DNA of 64,000 nucleotides, from positions 26,297-90,296 of the forward strand of contig JAEEHS010000020.1 in assembly GCA_016281015.1 (NCBI GenBank). The letters are read 5' to 3'. The DNA is from Bacteroidales bacterium. GTDB taxonomy: Bacteria; Bacteroidota; Bacteroidia; Bacteroidales; UBA932. Under the pieces are notes generated by a model that saw only the letters and a list, made by a program, of their open reading frames with translations, was not told the DNA's origin and did not search any database. Positions 36,333 through 45,429 of the stretch are shown in pieces. A program made the position numbers and the translations under genes. Within the stretch, counting starts at the first letter, position 1. Every line of letters starts with the position of its first letter.

Positions 36333-36670
36333 TTCTTTCCTGTCCGTTTGGCCGGCTGGACGGGGCGGCGCAGTTCACTGCCCATTTCCTGCAGGCGTTT
36401 TTCTGTCGCCGAGGCACTTTGGATGCGGACGAGGTCCGCCTCTTTCTCGGCGTGATGGATTTTCAATTGTTCCAGCGCGGCTTTGTTCTGCCCCTCCCGC
36501 GTGAGGGTTTTGTCCACTTTGAGACTGACCATGATGGTCAGCCAGGCCAGCACAAAGAGGTAAAGGATGTGCAGGTACAGTTTGTCAGCCCGGATCCTGA
36601 GGAGGAATTCTCCTTTCCTCAGGGCCCTCAGCGAGTTCCTGACCGCTGTCCATATCTCCTTCCCGCTCAT
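36329..36670 (-). CDS. ftsL: FtsL-like divisome protein
   Basis: This 113-residue bitopic protein has a basic cytoplasmic N-terminus, one transmembrane helix (about 31-51, LYLHILYLFVLAWLTIMVSLK) and a periplasmic Leu/Glu-rich coiled coil (LEQLKIHHAEKEADLVRIQSAS). Bacteroidota FtsL proteins are poorly conserved in sequence. Assignment rests on this topology and on its place between rsmH and ftsI, with 4-bp overlaps at both ends. FtsL with FtsB and FtsQ activates FtsWI. Confidence 0.85.
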   Translation of the reverse strand: MSGKEIWTAVRNSLRALRKGEFLLRIRADKLYLHILYLFVLAWLTIMVSLKVDKTLTREGQNKAALEQLKIHHAEKEADLVRIQSASATEKRLQEMGSELRRPVQPAKRTGKK

Positions 36671-37578
36671 CGTTCGCTCCTTTTTACGGCGACGCGGAGC
36701 TTGGCGCTCCGGGCGCGGGTGTTGGCTGCAATCTCCTCCTCACAGGGGAGGACGGGTTTGCGGCTTACGGCCTCCAGCGGGGCCTGGACCTGTCCATAGA
36801 TGTCTTTCACCTCGTTCCCTTCGACATTCCCGCAGCGGATGAAGTTCTTGACCATCCGGTCCTCCAGGCTGTGGTACGTGATGACGACGAGCCGTCCGCC
36901 CTCTTTGAGGGAGCGCGCCGCCCCCGAGAGGAATTTCTCCAGCGAGCGCATTTCCTGGTTGACTTCGATCCGAAGGGCCTGGTAGACCTTGGCCAGGACT
37001 TTGTGCTCGGCTCCACGGGGAAGGATCGGTGCGAGGGCGCGGTCGAGGTCCCCGGTCGTCTCCAGGGGTTTTTCGCTGCGTGAGCGGACGATGAGGCTGG
37101 CGGCCCTCCGGGCATTGTCCACTTCTCCGTAGAGGCGGAGGATGCGTTCCAGGGCGGCTTCGTCCAGGCCGTTGACCAGCTCGGCGGCCGTCCGCTTGCT
37201 CTGCCGGTTCATCCGCATGTCGAGCGGCGCCTCCTCGAAACGGAAGGAGAAGCCGCGTCCGGGCGTGTCGAACTGGTGGGAAGAGACGCCGAGGTCGGCG
37301 AGAATCCCGTCGAAGCGGACCCCTTCGAGGGCCGCGTAGTTCTCGATGAAGCGGAAATTGTTGTGGACGAGCTTCAGCCGGGAGTCCTTCAGGGCACCCT
37401 CTATGGCATCGACGTCACGATCGAAGGCGATGACGCGGCCGCCATCGTGTAAGCGTGAAAGTATCTCAGCGGTGTGCCCACCGCCTCCGAAAGTGGCATC
37501 GGCGTATATTCCGTCGGGAGTTGTGATAAGGGCTGAAACGCTCGGGTCGAGCATTACAGGAATATGGTATTCAGACAT
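36667..37578 (-). CDS. rsmH: 16S rRNA m4C1402 methyltransferase RsmH (MraW)
   Basis: This 303-residue SAM-dependent methyltransferase modifies C1402 in the ribosomal P site. It starts with YHIPVMLDPSVSALIT, and the SAM motif is YADATFGGGGHTAEIL (about 26-41). Later blocks are GILADLGVSSHQFDTPGRGFSFR, VYQALRIEVNQEMRSLEKFL and the C-terminal VVITYHSLEDRMVKNFIR. All are classic for RsmH. It lies 16 bp after mraZ. Confidence 0.98.
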   Translation of the reverse strand: MSEYHIPVMLDPSVSALITTPDGIYADATFGGGGHTAEILSRLHDGGRVIAFDRDVDAIEGALKDSRLKLVHNNFRFIENYAALEGVRFDGILADLGVSSHQFDTPGRGFSFRFEEAPLDMRMNRQSKRTAAELVNGLDEAALERILRLYGEVDNARRAASLIVRSRSEKPLETTGDLDRALAPILPRGAEHKVLAKVYQALRIEVNQEMRSLEKFLSGAARSLKEGGRLVVITYHSLEDRMVKNFIRCGNVEGNEVKDIYGQVQAPLEAVSRKPVLPCEEEIAANTRARSAKLRVAVKRSER

Positions 37579-37594
37579 GGCACCGACCCTCCTG

Positions 37595-38053
37595 TTACTT
37601 TTCGGAAAGTCTTGCTGCGGTGCTTTGGAAGGTCTCGTCCGTCATCAGGACGGCTTCGCGTCTTTCCTTGGCCCAGATTTCGATCTTGTAGCCGACACCT
37701 GCAAACACGACTTCTTTGGTGATACCTGTCTGACTGAGCAGTTCTGAAGGGATGTTCAGGCGGGCGAGTTTCCCGTCGGGGACGACATAGAAAACGTCGT
37801 CGTTGAACTTGCTCCAGAAACGGGCGTGTTCCGGGTTGAGTTCGGGATCGAGGCCTTCGAGGACTTTGTCTGACCGCAGGGACCACTCTTCGAGGGTGTA
37901 CAGGTTCAGGCAATCGCCCTGGACGCTTTTTTTGATGACCATGGTCGGGTCCTGTTCGCCGGAACGGGACATGGCGTCGCGGTAGATGGCCGGGAGCACG
38001 ATGCGCCCCTTGTCATCTACTTTGCCGTTTGTCTTTCCGAAGAACTTGACCAT
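37595..38053 (-). CDS. mraZ: Transcriptional regulator MraZ
   Basis: This 152-residue member of the MraZ family has two AbrB-like DNA-binding halves, with DDKGRIVLPAIYRD in the first (about 15-28) and GKLARLNIPSELLSQTG in the second. In other bacteria MraZ binds direct repeats upstream of its own gene and represses the division cluster. It is the first gene of the cluster here, with the promoter box 44 bases upstream. The leader between the box and the start (38054-38096) carries several short A/T-rich repeats (AACTTTCAACTTTCACG) that could be its operator; this is inference. Confidence 0.96.
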   Translation of the reverse strand: MVKFFGKTNGKVDDKGRIVLPAIYRDAMSRSGEQDPTMVIKKSVQGDCLNLYTLEEWSLRSDKVLEGLDPELNPEHARFWSKFNDDVFYVVPDGKLARLNIPSELLSQTGITKEVVFAGVGYKIEIWAKERREAVLMTDETFQSTAARLSEK

Positions 38054-38096
38054 GACTTTTTAAATCGGTTTAACTTTCAACTTTCACGCTTGGATG

Positions 38097-38104
38097 CAAA
38101 GGTA
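38097..38104 (-). promoter_or_regulatory. -7 box upstream of mraZ (division cluster promoter)
   Basis: On the minus strand the bases read TACCTTTG, a perfect TAnnTTTG -7 element for the Bacteroidota housekeeping sigma factor. It would start transcription near 38092 and leave a leader of about 39 bases before mraZ. No clear -33 TTTG is visible. Confidence 0.7.
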
Positions 38105-38171
38105 CGAAAACTTTTCCATTTTTCACCATTTTCTTCCAAAATTTTCCACAAATAATTTTGGCTAAAAAAAT

Positions 38172-38198
38172 AACGCCCACGGGAGGGCCGTGGACGTT
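38172..38198 (-). terminator. Terminator after the two-domain SGNH gene
   Basis: An 11-bp imperfect inverted repeat (38172-38182 with 38188-38198, one mismatch, 5-base loop) is followed on the minus strand by ATTTTTTT. It lies 20 bp after the stop of the SGNH gene and 67 bp before the mraZ promoter box, so it separates the two long minus-strand transcripts. A shorter T run on the other side could make it weakly bidirectional. Confidence 0.85.
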
Positions 38199-38218
38199 GT
38201 TTTTCGGGGAACCGGGAA

Positions 38219-39934
38219 TTACTTGATCCCGTACTTCTTCAGAATTTTCAGGATGGGACCGCGGACGGATTCGGCCCAGAGGTGATAGCCCCATTCGGCG
38301 GGATGGACGCCGTCGGCAGAGGTGTCCTGGTTCGGATCGTCGGCATTGGAGTCGATGAGATAGACGTCCTTGTACTTCTTGACGGCCTGGGCCATGAGCT
38401 TGTCGGCCATGGCCGCTTTTTTGGCCTCATTCTCGTCCGCGACGGTGTTGAAATGCCGGTTGCCCCGGTGGATGCTGCGCATGAAGATCAGCGGCACGCC
38501 GGGCTTGGCGCTCTGGAGGGTCTCGATGAAGTTGAAAAGGTTCGCCTCGATACTCTTGTCGGAGCCGTTGGAGAAGGCGTCGAAGACGAAAGCGTCCACG
38601 TCAGCCTCCTTCAGGGCATTGGCGAACTGAGGCTGCATCCGGCAGTCACCGCTGACGCCGAGGCTGCAGAATTCCAGGCCGGTGGCGCGGCTGAGGAAGG
38701 CCGGTACGGTCTGGCCGGCGCGGGCGGTGTTGGAGCCGTGCATGTAGCTGGAACCATGGAGACAGATCCGGTGACGGAAAGGATTGTCGCCCTTTTCGAT
38801 CCGATACCCTTCCGGGATGCCGATTCCGACCGAGGTCTCCTTGCTGTAGGTCGGGAGGTACAGGAGGCATTCTTTCATCCCGGGGGCCATGTTTTTGACG
38901 AGCGTCTTCTCCAGGCCGTTCGCCTTTTCATGGACGGGCCCATAGGAACAGTCGCCGGCCCAGACCCATTTGCCTTTCTCCCGGATATAGAGGTCGAAAC
39001 CGCGGGCGGCGAAGCCGGAAGCATTCGTGCCGCTGATGCTCTTGAAGAGGGCTTTCACGCTGATTTCCGGCGCATCTGTCTTGAAAGAGACCATGATACC
39101 GGAGGACATTTCCAATAGGTCAATGTCCTTGGAGGTCCAGCCGCCGAAGCGCTTGAAATCCATGCGCTCGTAGGGTTTCGGGGTGTCCGGGAAGACTTTT
39201 CCGAGCAGGGTGAGGGTCGAGGCTTCGGTGAACTGGAACTTGGGTCTGTCCGCTGCGGCGGGCTTGTCCAGCACTTTCAGCAGTACCTTTTCCATGACCT
39301 TGTAGCCTTCCAGGTTGGGATGGACCGCATCACGGCAATAGGCCGCACGCATCGCGCCGGATTCATCCTTCATGGCGCTGTGATAGTCTACGAGCGGATA
39401 GCCCTTGAGGGTCGCCAGACCCTTGATCAGGGTGTTGAGCGAATCGATACTCGGCCGGGGATCACCCAGTTCCTTGCGCCAGGGAAGCACTTCGGCCGGG
39501 AGAACCGTTGAGAGCACAGGTTTGATGCCATGGGCGGCGGCAAGTTCCGTCATCGTGACGATATTGCCATAGACATTCTCCAGCTTGATGAAGCCATTGT
39601 TGCGGGCGATGTCATTGACCCCCGCCAGGATGACCACATACTCCGGATGCAGTTCCACCACATCGTTACGGAAGCGGACCAGCATCTGGGCCGTCGTCTG
39701 TCCGCTGATGCCCCTTCCGAGGAGATGGTGCTCCCGGAGCCAGTCGGGGTCCAGTTTGGCCCAGTTGTCCGTGATGGAATCGCCCATGAGGACGGCTCTG
39801 GGGGAGATGGTGACGCTTTCATTCGCGCCCGCGTAACGGGAATATTTCGCCCAGTCTTTGTTGAGTTCCTTGTTTTGGGCGGCCAGGCTGAGGGTGCTCA
39901 GAATGAGGAGCGCAAGGCATGCAAACTTTTTCAT
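38219..39934 (-). CDS. Two-domain SGNH/GDSL esterase (secreted)
   Basis: This 571-residue protein has a signal peptide (MKKFACLALLILSTLSLAAQ) and two SGNH hydrolase domains. The first (about 35-225) has the classic GDSL blocks VLMGDSITDNW (Ser53), GRGISGQTT, LAGVNDIARN and DAVHPN (Asp202, His205). Next comes a beta module (about 232-385) related to the N-terminal module of the 12555-13646 protein. The second SGNH domain has HGSSYMHGS (Ser about 396), SLGVSGDCRMQ and ADGVHPAEWGY (Asp541, His544). Both triads look complete, so both may be active. The likely role is deacylation of a glycan in the periplasm. It lies 22 bp after glpF and is last in its operon. Confidence 0.88.
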   Translation of the reverse strand: MKKFACLALLILSTLSLAAQNKELNKDWAKYSRYAGANESVTISPRAVLMGDSITDNWAKLDPDWLREHHLLGRGISGQTTAQMLVRFRNDVVELHPEYVVILAGVNDIARNNGFIKLENVYGNIVTMTELAAAHGIKPVLSTVLPAEVLPWRKELGDPRPSIDSLNTLIKGLATLKGYPLVDYHSAMKDESGAMRAAYCRDAVHPNLEGYKVMEKVLLKVLDKPAAADRPKFQFTEASTLTLLGKVFPDTPKPYERMDFKRFGGWTSKDIDLLEMSSGIMVSFKTDAPEISVKALFKSISGTNASGFAARGFDLYIREKGKWVWAGDCSYGPVHEKANGLEKTLVKNMAPGMKECLLYLPTYSKETSVGIGIPEGYRIEKGDNPFRHRICLHGSSYMHGSNTARAGQTVPAFLSRATGLEFCSLGVSGDCRMQPQFANALKEADVDAFVFDAFSNGSDKSIEANLFNFIETLQSAKPGVPLIFMRSIHRGNRHFNTVADENEAKKAAMADKLMAQAVKKYKDVYLIDSNADDPNQDTSADGVHPAEWGYHLWAESVRGPILKILKKYGIK

Positions 39935-39956
39935 GGTGAGGGATTTACAGCAGGGG

Positions 39957-40694
39957 TTAGAAGACGAGAAAGGCCAGTCCGGCGGCGAGGGCGGCGCCGG
40001 TCATGGGACCGACGACAGGAACCCAGCTGTAGCCCCAGTCACTGTCGCGTTTGCCTTCGATCGGAAGGACGGCATGGGCGCAGCGCGGGCTCAGGTCGCG
40101 GGCCGGGTTGAGGGCGTAACCGGTTGTCGCACCGAGGGACATACCGATGGACATGATCACACAGGTCACCGGGAAAGCGCCGAGGGCGCCGGTTCCGGCC
40201 GGCACGCCGGCGACGGTGAAGGCATTCCCCTTTGCGGCAAGGGCGATGATGACAAAGACCAGCAGACAGGTGGCGATGACTTCCGAGAGGAAATTCCGCC
40301 AGGGACTGCGGATGGCCGGCGCGGTGCAGAAGGTGCCGAGCATGGTGTCCGGCTGGTCGGCTGTGGCCTTGTAATGATCCTTATAGAACAGCCAGACAAG
40401 GACGGCGCCGATAAAGCCGCCGAGCATCTGGGCGACGATATAGCCCACGACGTCCGCCCAGGGGAAGGAGCCGAAGATGGCGAGCCCCAGGGTGACGGCC
40501 GGATTGAGGTGGGCGCCGGAAACCGGGCCGGCGATGAGGACGCCGGTCATGACGGCGAAGCCCCATCCGAGGGTGATGACGATCCAACCCGCGCCTTGGG
40601 ATTTGCATTTGTTCAGGGAACAGGCGGCGCAGACGCCGTCGCCCAGCAGGACCAGCACCAGGGTGCCGATGAATTCAAAAATGTACTGTGTCAT
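39957..40694 (-). CDS. glpF: Glycerol facilitator (MIP/aquaglyceroporin family)
   Basis: This 245-residue polytopic inner membrane channel allows glycerol diffusion. The two half-helix motifs are SGAHLNPAVTLGLA (first NPA) and GYALNPARDLSPR (second NPA followed by Arg and Asp, the aquaglyceroporin pattern). Six transmembrane helices are visible. It follows glpK by 20 bp; glycerol uptake followed by phosphorylation is the standard pairing. Start and length are normal for the family. Confidence 0.96.
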   Translation of the reverse strand: MTQYIFEFIGTLVLVLLGDGVCAACSLNKCKSQGAGWIVITLGWGFAVMTGVLIAGPVSGAHLNPAVTLGLAIFGSFPWADVVGYIVAQMLGGFIGAVLVWLFYKDHYKATADQPDTMLGTFCTAPAIRSPWRNFLSEVIATCLLVFVIIALAAKGNAFTVAGVPAGTGALGAFPVTCVIMSIGMSLGATTGYALNPARDLSPRCAHAVLPIEGKRDSDWGYSWVPVVGPMTGAALAAGLAFLVF

Positions 40695-40714
40695 ATTCGA
40701 TTACGCTTTCTGGC

Positions 40715-42196
40715 TTATTGTTTTGATAGTGTTCTGGAAATGGCATCGGCCCATCCTTCCTTGAGTGAGAGGACGTCACGGCCGGAGGGATGGAAGGTCT
40801 TCTCGGCCTTCCACTGCTGTTTGATCTCGTCAAGCGATCCCCAGTAGCCGACCGCGAGACCGGCCAGGTAGCAGGCGCCCATCGCGGTGGTCTCGGTGAC
40901 CTCGGGACGGATGACGGATGTGCCGAGGATGTCGGCCTGGAACTGCATCATGAGATTGTTTCTCGAAGCGCCGCCGTCGACTTTCAGTTCGGCCAGGCGG
41001 ACGCCCGCGTCGCGGGACATGGCCTCGACGATGTCCATGGTCTGGAAAGCGATGCCCTCCAGGGCGGCCCGGGCGATGTGGGCGGCAGTCGTGCCGCGCG
41101 TAATGCCACAGATGGTGCCATGGGCATACTGGTCCCAGTAGGGAGCGCCCATGCCGGTGAGCGCCGGCACGAAATACACTCCTCCGTTGTCCGGAACCGA
41201 GCTGGCCAGCGCTTCCACTTCGGAAGAGGAGCGGATGATCCCGAGCCCGTCACGCAGCCACTGGACCACGCTGCCTCCGACAAAGATGGACCCTTCCAGG
41301 GCGTAGTTGACCGTGTCGCCGATCTTCCATGCGACGGTCGTCAGGAGGTTGTTTTTCGACAGGATGGGCTTCTTTCCGGTATTCATCAGGAGGAAACAGC
41401 CGGTCCCGTAGGTGTTCTTGACCGAGCCGGGATCGGTGCAGAGCTGTCCGAAGAGGGCCGCCTGCTGGTCGCCGGCAATTCCGGCGATGGGCACTTCATG
41501 GGCGAAGATGGTAGTCTTCGTATGGCCGTAGACCTCGGAGGAGGAGCGGACCTCGGGCAGCATGGAGGCGGGAATGCCGAACAGGTCCAGCAGTTCGCGG
41601 TCCCACTGGAGCTCATGGATGTTGAAGAGCATCGTCCGGGAGGCATTCGAGACATCGGTCACATGGACCTCGCCGCGGGTGAGCTGCCAGACGAGCCAGG
41701 TGTCGACGGTGCCGAAGCGGAGCCGTCCCGCTTCGGCCTTCTCCCTCGCGCCGGGTACGTTTTCCAGAATCCAGCGGATCTTGGTGCCGGAGAAATAGGC
41801 GTCGATGATCAGCCCCGTCTTTTCGCGGATTTTGTCCACCAGGCCCTGTGATTTGAGGAAATCACAGTATTCGGAGGTGCGGCGGTCCTGCCAGACAATG
41901 GCGTTGTAGACCGGCTGACCGGTCTCCGCGTCCCAGACAATGGTGGTCTCCCGCTGGTTCGTGATACCGATGGCGGCGATGTCCAGTCCGCCGATGCCGA
42001 CTTTGGAGATGGCCTCGGCGATGACCCCGGCCTCGGAAGACCAGATTTCCATCGGGTTGTGTTCCACCCAGCCGGGCTTCGGGAAATACTGGGTGAACTC
42101 CATCTGTGCGGTGGAGCGGATCTTTCCTTCGTGGTCGAAGACGATGGCGCGGGAGGAAGAGGTCCCCTGGTCCAGCGCCAGAATGAATTTGTCCAT
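40715..42196 (-). CDS. glpK: Glycerol kinase
   Basis: This 493-residue FGGY-family kinase phosphorylates glycerol to glycerol 3-phosphate, trapping what GlpF lets in. The N-terminal phosphate loop is [17 protein letters not shown]. The central block is [14 protein letters not shown], and the C-terminal signature is [22 protein letters not shown]. Length equals that of typical GlpK. It starts 3 bp after the miaB stop. No glpD or glpR is in the window. Confidence 0.98.
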   Translation of the reverse strand: MDKFILALDQGTSSSRAIVFDHEGKIRSTAQMEFTQYFPKPGWVEHNPMEIWSSEAGVIAEAISKVGIGGLDIAAIGITNQRETTIVWDAETGQPVYNAIVWQDRRTSEYCDFLKSQGLVDKIREKTGLIIDAYFSGTKIRWILENVPGAREKAEAGRLRFGTVDTWLVWQLTRGEVHVTDVSNASRTMLFNIHELQWDRELLDLFGIPASMLPEVRSSSEVYGHTKTTIFAHEVPIAGIAGDQQAALFGQLCTDPGSVKNTYGTGCFLLMNTGKKPILSKNNLLTTVAWKIGDTVNYALEGSIFVGGSVVQWLRDGLGIIRSSSEVEALASSVPDNGGVYFVPALTGMGAPYWDQYAHGTICGITRGTTAAHIARAALEGIAFQTMDIVEAMSRDAGVRLAELKVDGGASRNNLMMQFQADILGTSVIRPEVTETTAMGACYLAGLAVGYWGSLDEIKQQWKAEKTFHPSGRDVLSLKEGWADAISRTLSKQ

Positions 42197-42199
42197 ATA

Positions 42200-43519
42200 T
42201 TATGCAGTTAGTTCACATATCAGGGTGGCGGACGTGCAGTCTTTCACGACGACGTCCACATAGTCTCCCGCCCGGTGGACCGTGTCGGGGAACACGCACA
42301 TCATGCTGTTCGAGGCCCGGCCGCAAAGCTGGGCGGGATTCCGTTTGGAGGGACCTTCGACGAGCACTTGCAGACGCCTTCCGATCTGGGCGCGGTAGCG
42401 CTCGAGGGATTTTCGTCCCTGGAGCTGGATGATTTCATTGAGCCGGCGGTTCTTTTCCTCTGGAGGGACGTCATCCGGATACTGCTTTGCGGCGAGGGTG
42501 CCGGGACGCTCGGAGTAGGCAAACATAAAGGCCCAGTCGAAGCCGACCTGGTCCATCAGCGAGAGGGTGTCCCGGTGGTCCTGAGGCGTTTCGGAGCAGA
42601 ATCCGGCAATCACGTCGGTGGTCAGACCGCAGTCCGGGATGAGGCTGCGGATCTTAGCCACCCGCTCCAGATACCATTCCCGAGTATATTTGCGGCGCAT
42701 CTTCTCCAGCAGCCGGGTGCTCCCCGACTGGACCGGCAGGTGGATGTGCTTGCAAATGTTCTCATGCTCGGCCATGGTCTCGATTACTTCGTCCGAGATG
42801 TCTTTCGGATGGGAAGTGGCGAAGCGGACGCGGAGGAGGGGAGAGATGGCGGCGACCCGGCGGAGCAATTCGGCAAAGCCGACCGTTTCGGTTCCGTCCG
42901 TCCAATGGTAGGAATCTACATTCTGTCCCAGCAGGGTGACTTCCCGGTATCCCCGGGAGAAGACGTCACAGGCTTCCCGGACAATGGAATGCGGGTCACG
43001 GGAGCGTTCCACCCCGCGGGTGTACGGCACCACGCAGTAGGAGCAGACGTTGTTGCAGCCCCGCATGATCGAAATGAAGGCGGAGACGCCGTTACGGTCC
43101 GTTCTCACGGGGGTAATGTCTGCATAGGTCTCGTCCCGGGACAGGAGCACATCCATCTGCGGAGCCCCCGGATGGATGGCGCGAAGCAGCTCCGGCAGCC
43201 GCCGGTAGGCATCCGGCCCGGCGACAAGGTCTACTTTCCCGGTGTCCAGGAGCTGGTTCTTGAGCCGTTCGGCCATACAGCCGACAATTCCGACGAGGAC
43301 CCCTTCCCGGGTGGCCCGCGCCTGGTTGAACGCTTCGATCCTTCCCCAGATCCGCTGCTCGGCGTTGTCCCGGATGGAGCAGGTGTTGGCCATCAGAAGG
43401 TCAGCCTCCTCCATCTTCTCGGTGCGTTCATAGCCGGCGCGGCCCAGGATGGAAAAGATTACTTCGGTGTCGTTGACATTCATCTGACACCCATATGTCT
43501 CGATGTACGCTTTCTTCAT
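42200..43519 (-). CDS. miaB: tRNA-2-methylthio-N6-dimethylallyladenosine synthase MiaB
   Basis: This 439-residue radical-SAM methylthiotransferase modifies A37 of tRNAs reading U-starting codons. The N-terminal UPF0004 domain has IETYGCQMNVNDTEV and ANTCSIRDNAEQR and carries the auxiliary cluster cysteines. The radical-SAM motif is MRGCNNVCSYCVVPYTRG (CxxxCxxC), and a C-terminal TRAM domain holds the last 65 residues. Length is typical. The start overlaps the rpoN stop by 4 bp. Confidence 0.97.
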   Translation of the reverse strand: MKKAYIETYGCQMNVNDTEVIFSILGRAGYERTEKMEEADLLMANTCSIRDNAEQRIWGRIEAFNQARATREGVLVGIVGCMAERLKNQLLDTGKVDLVAGPDAYRRLPELLRAIHPGAPQMDVLLSRDETYADITPVRTDRNGVSAFISIMRGCNNVCSYCVVPYTRGVERSRDPHSIVREACDVFSRGYREVTLLGQNVDSYHWTDGTETVGFAELLRRVAAISPLLRVRFATSHPKDISDEVIETMAEHENICKHIHLPVQSGSTRLLEKMRRKYTREWYLERVAKIRSLIPDCGLTTDVIAGFCSETPQDHRDTLSLMDQVGFDWAFMFAYSERPGTLAAKQYPDDVPPEEKNRRLNEIIQLQGRKSLERYRAQIGRRLQVLVEGPSKRNPAQLCGRASNSMMCVFPDTVHRAGDYVDVVVKDCTSATLICELTA

Positions 43520-44967
43520 AATTCTCTGCGGAGACGGGCCTTGGGGATGTCCAGCTGGGTACGGTACTTGGCGATGGTACGCCGGGCGACCTTGTACCCT
43601 TTGGAGGAGAGCACGTCGACCAGTTCGTCGTCCGTCAGCGGGTTGTGCTTGTCCTCGGCGTCCACCATTTCCCGGAGCACCTTTTTGATTTCACGGGTGG
43701 ACACTTCTTCGCCTTCGCTGTTCTCCAGGCCTTCGGAGAAGAAATACTTCAGCGGGAAAATACCGAAGTGCGTCTCGATCCATTTGCTGTTCACCACACG
43801 TGAAATGGTCGAGATGTCAAAGCCCGTGCGTTCGGCGATATCCTTAAGGACCATCGGCCGGAGCGAACTCTCGTCTCCGTCGATAAAGTAGTCGTGTTGG
43901 TATTCGATGATGGCGCGCATAGTGCTCTCCAGGGTATTCTGCCGCTGGCGGAGCGCCTCCACGAACCATTTGGCGGAGTCCAGTTTCTGCTTGACGAACA
44001 CCGCCGCTTCCTTCTGGGTCCGGTCCTGGGTGTATTTCCCGGTTTCCAGAATCTCGGCGTATTTGCGGTTGATCCTCAGTTCGGGAATGCTGAAACGCGG
44101 CATGGTGAGGATCAGCTGGCCGTTTTCGTAGTCCAGGCGGAAGTCCGGGACGACCTGCTGGGCCTGGTCGGCATAACTGTCGTCGATCTCTCCGCCGGGG
44201 GAAGGGTTGAGCTTCCGGATTTCGTCCATCACCGCCTTCATCTCCTCTTCCGTGAGGTGTTCGCGGGCCATGATTTTCTGAAAATGACGGTTCTTGAAGG
44301 CATCGAACTGATTGCGCAGCACCCGGAGGGCATTCTGGACGGCGGGAGTCTGTTTCTTGTCCTCCAGCTGGAGCATCAGGCATTCCCTGAGGTCCCGGGC
44401 GCCGACGCCGGACGGTTCGAACTCCTGGATGACCTTCAGCATTCTCTCCACTTCGTCCGCCGTCGTCTCGATGCCGGCGCGGAAGGCCAGGTCGTCCACC
44501 AGCGACTCGATGTCGCGGCGCAGGTAGCCGTCATCGTCCAGCGAGCCGATGATGAAGGAGGCGATGGTCCGCTGCTGCTCGTTGAGGTTCCGGTATCCCA
44601 GCTGCTCCTGAAGGCTCTGGGTGAAGCTCTGCTTGACCGAGAAGGTATTGTATTCGGGGCGCTCGTCCTTGCCCCAGTTGTTGACATACAGATTATAGGA
44701 AGGGATGTCGTCGTCCTGCGGACCATAATTCTCTTCCATGGACCCGCCGCTTGTCTCCTGCTGCTCCACTTCCGAGATGGACACGTCCCGCGGGGCGTCG
44801 TCACCGCCGCCGGAGGGCGTATCGTCCAGGACCGGATTGTCATTCAGCACTTCGCGGACGTGCTGCTCGAGCGTCTGGATAGGCATCTCGATCAGTTTGA
44901 TGGTCTGAATCTGGAGCGGAGATAGTTTCTGCTGGAGTTTCTGCTCAAGTCCTTGTTTGATGGCCAT
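43516..44967 (-). CDS. rpoN: RNA polymerase sigma-54 factor
   Basis: This 483-residue sigma-54 works with AAA+ activators at -24/-12 promoters. Region I is Gln/Leu-rich (KQGLEQKLQQKLSPLQIQTIKLIEMP), followed by an acidic region II, the core-binding region and the DNA-binding domain. The C-terminal RpoN box reads VARRTIAKYR, one conservative step from the consensus ARRTVAKYR. Its stop overlaps miaB by 4 bp, and its start shares one base with the stop of the SPOR gene. No sigma-54 activator is encoded in the window. Confidence 0.98.
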   Translation of the reverse strand: MAIKQGLEQKLQQKLSPLQIQTIKLIEMPIQTLEQHVREVLNDNPVLDDTPSGGGDDAPRDVSISEVEQQETSGGSMEENYGPQDDDIPSYNLYVNNWGKDERPEYNTFSVKQSFTQSLQEQLGYRNLNEQQRTIASFIIGSLDDDGYLRRDIESLVDDLAFRAGIETTADEVERMLKVIQEFEPSGVGARDLRECLMLQLEDKKQTPAVQNALRVLRNQFDAFKNRHFQKIMAREHLTEEEMKAVMDEIRKLNPSPGGEIDDSYADQAQQVVPDFRLDYENGQLILTMPRFSIPELRINRKYAEILETGKYTQDRTQKEAAVFVKQKLDSAKWFVEALRQRQNTLESTMRAIIEYQHDYFIDGDESSLRPMVLKDIAERTGFDISTISRVVNSKWIETHFGIFPLKYFFSEGLENSEGEEVSTREIKKVLREMVDAEDKHNPLTDDELVDVLSSKGYKVARRTIAKYRTQLDIPKARLRREL

Positions 44968-45425
44968 TAGCGGGGGTAGTTGATGTTTTCCTTGATGATG
45001 AATGCGGTCGGGTAGATGGCCTTCAGGGAATTGTACAGGCCGAGCGCCTCGTCCTTGGTCCGGAAATCGCCGACGGAGACTTTGTAATTCGGACTCTCAT
45101 AGGTCCGGTACACGCGGATGCCGGCATAGGTTCCGGCAATATAGCGCTCGATGCTTTCGGATTTGGTCCGGGCATTCTGTCCATTGTCATAGAATACCCG
45201 GATCCGGTAGCCGCTCAGTTCCTTGCCCTTGTTGGAGGCGATATACGTCCGGAGGGCTGAACGCACCACCGGGGTCTGGTCGATGCTGACACCGGGTCCG
45301 ATGATCCCGAGGATGTCCTTTCCCACCAGGACCGAGTCGACGGCGGCGACCGCGAGCGTGTCCTGGGCGCGGAGCGACGGGATGGCCGTCATAAGGAAGA
45401 ACAAAATGGCCAGTACTTTCTTCAT
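44967..45425 (-). CDS. SPOR-domain secreted protein
   Basis: This 152-residue protein has a signal peptide (ILFFLMTAIPSLRAQ) and a C-terminal SPOR-like domain (about 75-150) with YRIRVFYDNGQNARTK, YESPNYKVSVGDFRTKDEALGLYNSLKAIYPTAFIIK. SPOR domains bind denuded septal peptidoglycan. The short middle region holds no recognisable motif. The start is the ATG at 45425 (MKKVLAIL); a further in-frame ATG at 45455 would extend it upstream without a signal. It shares one base with rpoN and follows the LEA-like gene by 4 bp. Confidence 0.85.
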   Translation of the reverse strand: MKKVLAILFFLMTAIPSLRAQDTLAVAAVDSVLVGKDILGIIGPGVSIDQTPVVRSALRTYIASNKGKELSGYRIRVFYDNGQNARTKSESIERYIAGTYAGIRVYRTYESPNYKVSVGDFRTKDEALGLYNSLKAIYPTAFIIKENINYPR

Positions 45426-45429
45426 GTTT

